Under the pieces are notes generated by a model. The model saw only the letters and a program-made list of their open reading frames with translations, did no database searches and had not been told where the DNA came from. The position numbers and the translations under genes are program-made. From the NCBI RefSeq assembly GCF_003024525.3, contig NZ_CP035934.2, positions 1,798,001 through 1,862,000 on the forward strand: DNA of 64,000 nt, given 5' to 3'. Source of the DNA: Acinetobacter cumulans (GTDB lineage: Bacteria; Pseudomonadota; Gammaproteobacteria; Pseudomonadales; Moraxellaceae). This document shows, in pieces, positions 59,555 through 64,000 of the stretch. The first letter of the stretch is position 1, and each line of letters starts with the position of its first letter.

Positions 59555-59996
59555 CCCAAACAGTCGTTTATCCTTACAAGTAGGATAAGCAACAGAGTTT
59601 GTCTTACGACTTACTCATACAGTTGGCGTCTTGTGCATTTAAGCACTGTACAGCTTCAATTAGATTCATATACCAAAACGCTTGATTCAGTTAATTTCGC
59701 TAGTAACTCATAGCTTCTATCTTCACATCACAGTAATAAATCACTGTTAGTGTTAATGTCAGTTATGAGTATGAACAAATTATTTCAACTCAAATATATT
59801 CTGTTAATGATTTAACATGCCTTCGTCAGGTCATGTTGCTGTGATAAATCACAGAGCTTAATAACAATGAAGCGCATTCTACGCTAGTTTGTTGCTAAGC
59901 TCTATAACCTAAGCACTTGATCGCTTAAAGACTAAACTAACAGTCAGCTGACTGTTCATTTATTAACTTGTCTTTTATACATCGCTTTGCGATGTA
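59555..59996 (-). other. Internal transcribed spacer between tRNA-Ala and 23S
   Basis: About 440 bases with no gene. It contains a perfect 18-bp palindrome AACAGTCAGCTGACTGTT (59939-59956), a hairpin CTGTGAT/ATCACAG (59839-59854), and a 9-bp hairpin directly at the 3' end of tRNA-Ala (59977-59997). Confidence 0.6.
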
Positions 59997-60072
59997 TGGT
60001 GGAGACTAGGAGAGTCGAACTCCTGACCTCCTGCGTGCAAAGCAGGCGCTCTACCAACTAAGCTAAGTCCCC
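59997..60072 (-). tRNA. tRNA-Ala (TGC)
   Basis: A 76-nt cloverleaf with GGGGACT acceptor, TGC anticodon in TTTGCAC, TTCGACT loop and encoded CCA. Between 23S and tRNA-Ile in the rRNA operon. Confidence 0.97.
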
Positions 60073-60147
60073 AGCTTATCAATTAAGTCAATGTCTCTGT
60101 TTTCTGTTTGCTCTCATATTTTATTCAAATATTTCGTTAGTCAGATT

Positions 60148-60224
<77 letters not shown>

Positions 60225-60285
60225 TCAGATACATCGTCATGAAGAACAACTTGTTGTGGATTCTTACCAGTCGCCAATCTTTCGT

Positions 60286-61823
<1,538 letters not shown>

Positions 61824-62065
61824 AAAATCAATAGTACCTTTAAAGGGTACCAATCTTGGCTCATCAATTACTGACAAATATTTGCTCAAATAAACTTCGA
61901 GAAATTTCTACCAATTATCAATGAAAATATATTCGATTGATCAACCAGTAAAAATCCACACAAGTTGTTCTTCATAATCTCTTAATGATCTATTTGTGCC
62001 TCATCAGCAACAAATTCAACAACTTAGCGCAAAATTTCGTTTCGTTCATCGTGTTGATGTGGTGT

Positions 62066-62093
62066 ATTCTATACGGATTTAAAACAAGCGCAA
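62066..62093 (-). promoter_or_regulatory. rRNA operon promoter
   Basis: On the minus strand TTGCGC (62088-62093), 16-base spacer, TAGAAT (62066-62071). An AT-rich stretch upstream could be an UP element. The predicted start near 62058 leaves a leader of about 230 bases before 16S. Confidence 0.6.
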
Positions 62094-62242
62094 CCCCTAT
62101 TTCTAAATTAATTAGAAATACTGAATTGTTCGATTATTTTTCAACCTAAAACTGTATATTTCAAAAATTATGCCTATTTTTAAAGCACAATTAAACACAT
62201 TATTTGTATCTTGGCATCTTCATTATTCAGTCATGTAATAAA

Positions 62243-62264
62243 AAAGTCGGAAGAGTCCGACTTT
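62243..62264 (-). terminator. Terminator after the DUF2057 gene
   Basis: AAAGTCGG/CCGACTTT arms with T-run on the minus strand, about 40 bases past the stop codon. Confidence 0.9.
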
Positions 62265-62303
62265 CAATCACTTTGTTTATCTTTAAGCCACGAGAAATAG
62301 CGC

Positions 62304-62936
62304 TTAATTACTCTGTTCTGCCAGCCAAGTCATAAAAGCTTGTCTTTCTTGCTTTGTTGCATGTTGCCAACTCTGAATAAGTGTCTGTGTTGATACGTTT
62401 GAATTTAGAGTGGCTTGGGTAGTCTGAGAAGTATAAATTGGTGCTGGTTGATGTGCTTGAGGCGGTATTTGTGTTGCATCCAGTGTATCTGAATCTGAAA
62501 ATACCGAACTCAGCCATGATTTACTAGCTTTAGCACCGGCTTGCTGAACCAATAATTGTTTGTTTTGGTCATATAAACCAATGATTGGTTCATCTTTATA
62601 TTTTTCTGCTTGGTCAAAATCTTGTGGAGGATTAATTAATGCCAAGCTGTAATTATTACCATCTGTTAAAGCTGGTGTTTTTACTGTGACGACGCCTGAT
62701 TTTAAAATGTCATGTGAATTGTCTGGATGTTGATAGTAACCACTATAACGGACACCGATTACATTCGTTCCAGCATTTAATTTTATTTTATTATTCGATC
62801 GCAAAAAATTAGTGCCAATTTCTTGATCATTGATAGCAACTATCTTAATTTCTTCAGGAACTGAAAGTGTGACTGCTGAAAAAGCGATACTACTTATTGC
62901 GAATGCGCCAATACCTGCCACAATTTTAAAAACCAT
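62304..62936 (-). CDS. DUF2057 (YccT-like) secreted protein
   Basis: A 210-aa protein with a signal peptide at 1-20 (ISSIAFSA then VTL). The domain starts VTLSVPEEIKIVAINDQE and includes NKIKLNAGTNVIGVRY, as in DUF2057/YccT proteins. E. coli YccT is a periplasmic protein whose function is poorly defined. The C-terminal third is a Gln/Thr-rich linker followed by a short helical end. Single gene. Confidence 0.8.
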   Translation of the reverse strand: MVFKIVAGIGAFAISSIAFSAVTLSVPEEIKIVAINDQEIGTNFLRSNNKIKLNAGTNVIGVRYSGYYQHPDNSHDILKSGVVTVKTPALTDGNNYSLALINPPQDFDQAEKYKDEPIIGLYDQNKQLLVQQAGAKASKSWLSSVFSDSDTLDATQIPPQAHQPAPIYTSQTTQATLNSNVSTQTLIQSWQHATKQERQAFMTWLAEQSN

Positions 62937-63021
62937 GTCTATACTCTTGCTGTTCTATTCAATTTTAGATGCACTATGCAATGTATAAATGACAACTTTA
63001 TGACAATGATTTTCTACGCAT

Positions 63022-63049
63022 AAAAAAGAGTGCATAAGCACTCCTTTTT
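63022..63049 (-). terminator. Terminator after the nitroreductase gene
   Basis: GAGTGC-ATAA-GCACTC (63028-63043) flanked by A and T runs. It lies about 75 bases past the nitroreductase stop. Confidence 0.85.
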
Positions 63050-63125
63050 ATGATGTTAAGCATTCAAAGCAAATGTATTGATTTAACTTTCTACTTTGAA
63101 CTTTTATTCATCTGATTTGTGAATA

Positions 63126-63719
63126 TTAATTAAATGTCTTAAAGCGTTCAGAATCATCAATAAATGTTTTGTCACCAGCAGGTGCTTCAATTGAACCAAA
63201 TACCAATTGTGCTCGTAGCTTCCACGATTCAGGAATATTGAATTTAGCAGCAACCTCTGCATCTACAATTGGATTGTAATGTTGTAAAGATGCACCAATG
63301 TTTTGTTCTGCTAATGCTGTCCATACAGCAAACTGTGCAATTGCTGTTGAATGCTCTGACCATACTGGGAAGTTATCGGCATATAAAGCAAATTGCTCTT
63401 GTAGTGCTTTTACCGTCGCTTGGTCTTCATAAAATAATGCCGTACCAAACCCAGCAGCAAAACTACTAATTTTTGCATCAGTTCCTGCAAATGCTTCAGC
63501 TGGAACGATTTGACGTAAAGTCTCGCGTACAATATTCCAAAATTGCGTATGTGATTCACCAAATAAGGTCACAACGCGAGAAGTTTGTGAGTTAAAAGAT
63601 GAAGGACTATGGCGTACTGCTTCTTGAATTGTCTCTTCAATAGCCTTTTGATCAACCGACAGGTTTTTACCAATCGCATAAATAGTACGGCGTTGTTTAA
63701 TTTTATCTAGAAAAGACAT
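63126..63719 (-). CDS. Nitroreductase family protein (FRM2/HBN1-like)
   Basis: A 197-aa FMN-dependent oxidoreductase. The N-terminal RRTIYAIGKNL has the conserved Arg pair for FMN phosphate, RHSPSSFNSQTSRVV binds FMN, and FNIPESWKLRAQLVFG is typical of the group related to yeast Frm2/Hbn1. I start at ATG 63719 with GAGGG upstream. The longer frame from 63833 adds a hydrophobic segment unlike the family. Role in detoxification of nitro or quinone compounds is inference. Confidence 0.88.
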   Translation of the reverse strand: MSFLDKIKQRRTIYAIGKNLSVDQKAIEETIQEAVRHSPSSFNSQTSRVVTLFGESHTQFWNIVRETLRQIVPAEAFAGTDAKISSFAAGFGTALFYEDQATVKALQEQFALYADNFPVWSEHSTAIAQFAVWTALAEQNIGASLQHYNPIVDAEVAAKFNIPESWKLRAQLVFGSIEAPAGDKTFIDDSERFKTFN

Positions 63720-63900
63720 TTTGAACCCTCTTGTTTTTGTATCGCAAATATTAGATATGCTCATCATAGAGGATTTATATGAATTCGAAATGACCAAATT
63801 TATGACATTACGTATCATTTTTAGAACACCCAAGTTACTTTAGTAAAAGTAAGCACGGTTAAAGCTTTATTTTTATTTAATAATTATTTTTAACAGATAA

Positions 63901-63920
63901 AGCGGTATAGACATACCGCT
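63901..63920 (-). terminator. Terminator of the gene running in from the right edge
   Basis: AGCGGTAT-AGAC-ATACCGCT is a perfect 8-bp stem. On the minus strand TTTATC follows. It lies 13 bases after the partial gene. Confidence 0.75.
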
Positions 63921-63932
63921 CGAACAAAAAAC

Positions 63933-64000
63933 TCATGCATAGATACGGAAACTTTCGTGATCTTCTCGATCTTCTTTTTCTGGAATTGAGCCCTCAATAG
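63933..64000 (-). CDS. C-terminal end of an unidentified protein (continues beyond window)
   Basis: The minus-strand frame is open from the window edge and ends IEGSIPEKEDREDHESF plus RIYA and TGA at 63933. The highly charged, natural-looking C-terminus and the terminator 13 bases further on support a real gene. Too short to identify. Confidence 0.6.
   Translation of the reverse strand, partial: IEGSIPEKEDREDHESFRIYA

Overview
The window is chromosomal DNA from an Acinetobacter (Gammaproteobacteria). The evidence is the low-GC codon use, a 16S-tRNA-Ile-tRNA-Ala-23S-5S operon, and above all a type VI secretion (T6SS) locus with the Acinetobacter arrangement: asaA-tssBC-hcp-tssEFG-x-tssM-tagF-tagN on one strand and tssH-A-K-L-x-tagX on the other. 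Names come from recognising protein sequences by eye. No database search was run.

Layout. 1-3730: the end of a CzcB-type adaptor and a complete CzcA-type heavy-metal RND pump. 3835-4898: a small unknown protein with a possible iron-oxygenase facial triad, and a VF530-family DNA-binding protein. 5106-11429: a tripartite drug-type RND efflux operon (outer-membrane factor, adaptor, pump) facing away from a TetR regulator, with two perfect palindromes between them. 11687-15250: an accessory patch with a hipBA toxin-antitoxin pair, a decayed 4-hydroxy-2-oxovalerate aldolase remnant and an ISNCY-type insertion sequence. 15721-17145: an amidase.

17264-39145: the T6SS core, as two divergent transcription units around about 390 bp of regulatory DNA. 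It has sheath, baseplate, membrane complex, ClpV ATPase, Hcp and the TagX peptidase. It has no vgrG, PAAR, tssJ or recognisable effector, so spikes and toxins must be encoded elsewhere. 39243-41878: an esterase, then a sulfur module (persulfide-dioxygenase-like metallo-hydrolase with two YeeE half-transporters). 41972-42897: one gene split by a single-base frameshift. 43513-43623: a strong candidate small RNA. 43729-45217: a DUF2185/Imm33-like protein, a small secreted protein and a lipoprotein.

46454-48725: aroQ-accB-accC (shikimate pathway and acetyl-CoA carboxylase), preceded by an attenuator-like leader. 48782-55795: a secreted protein, two diguanylate cyclases (MASE1-GGDEF and dCache-GGDEF), an MFS transporter, and decayed small genes in AT-rich DNA. 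56304-62093: an rRNA operon on the minus strand, with terminator, processing stems and promoter. 62304-64000: a DUF2057 protein, a nitroreductase and the 3' end of another gene.

No wholly new multi-gene system is evident. The most promising uncharacterised items are the small RNA at 43.5 kb, the aroQ leader, the unassigned T6SS membrane proteins at 22951-24396 and 37479-38168, and two frameshifted genes that can be reconstructed by eye.
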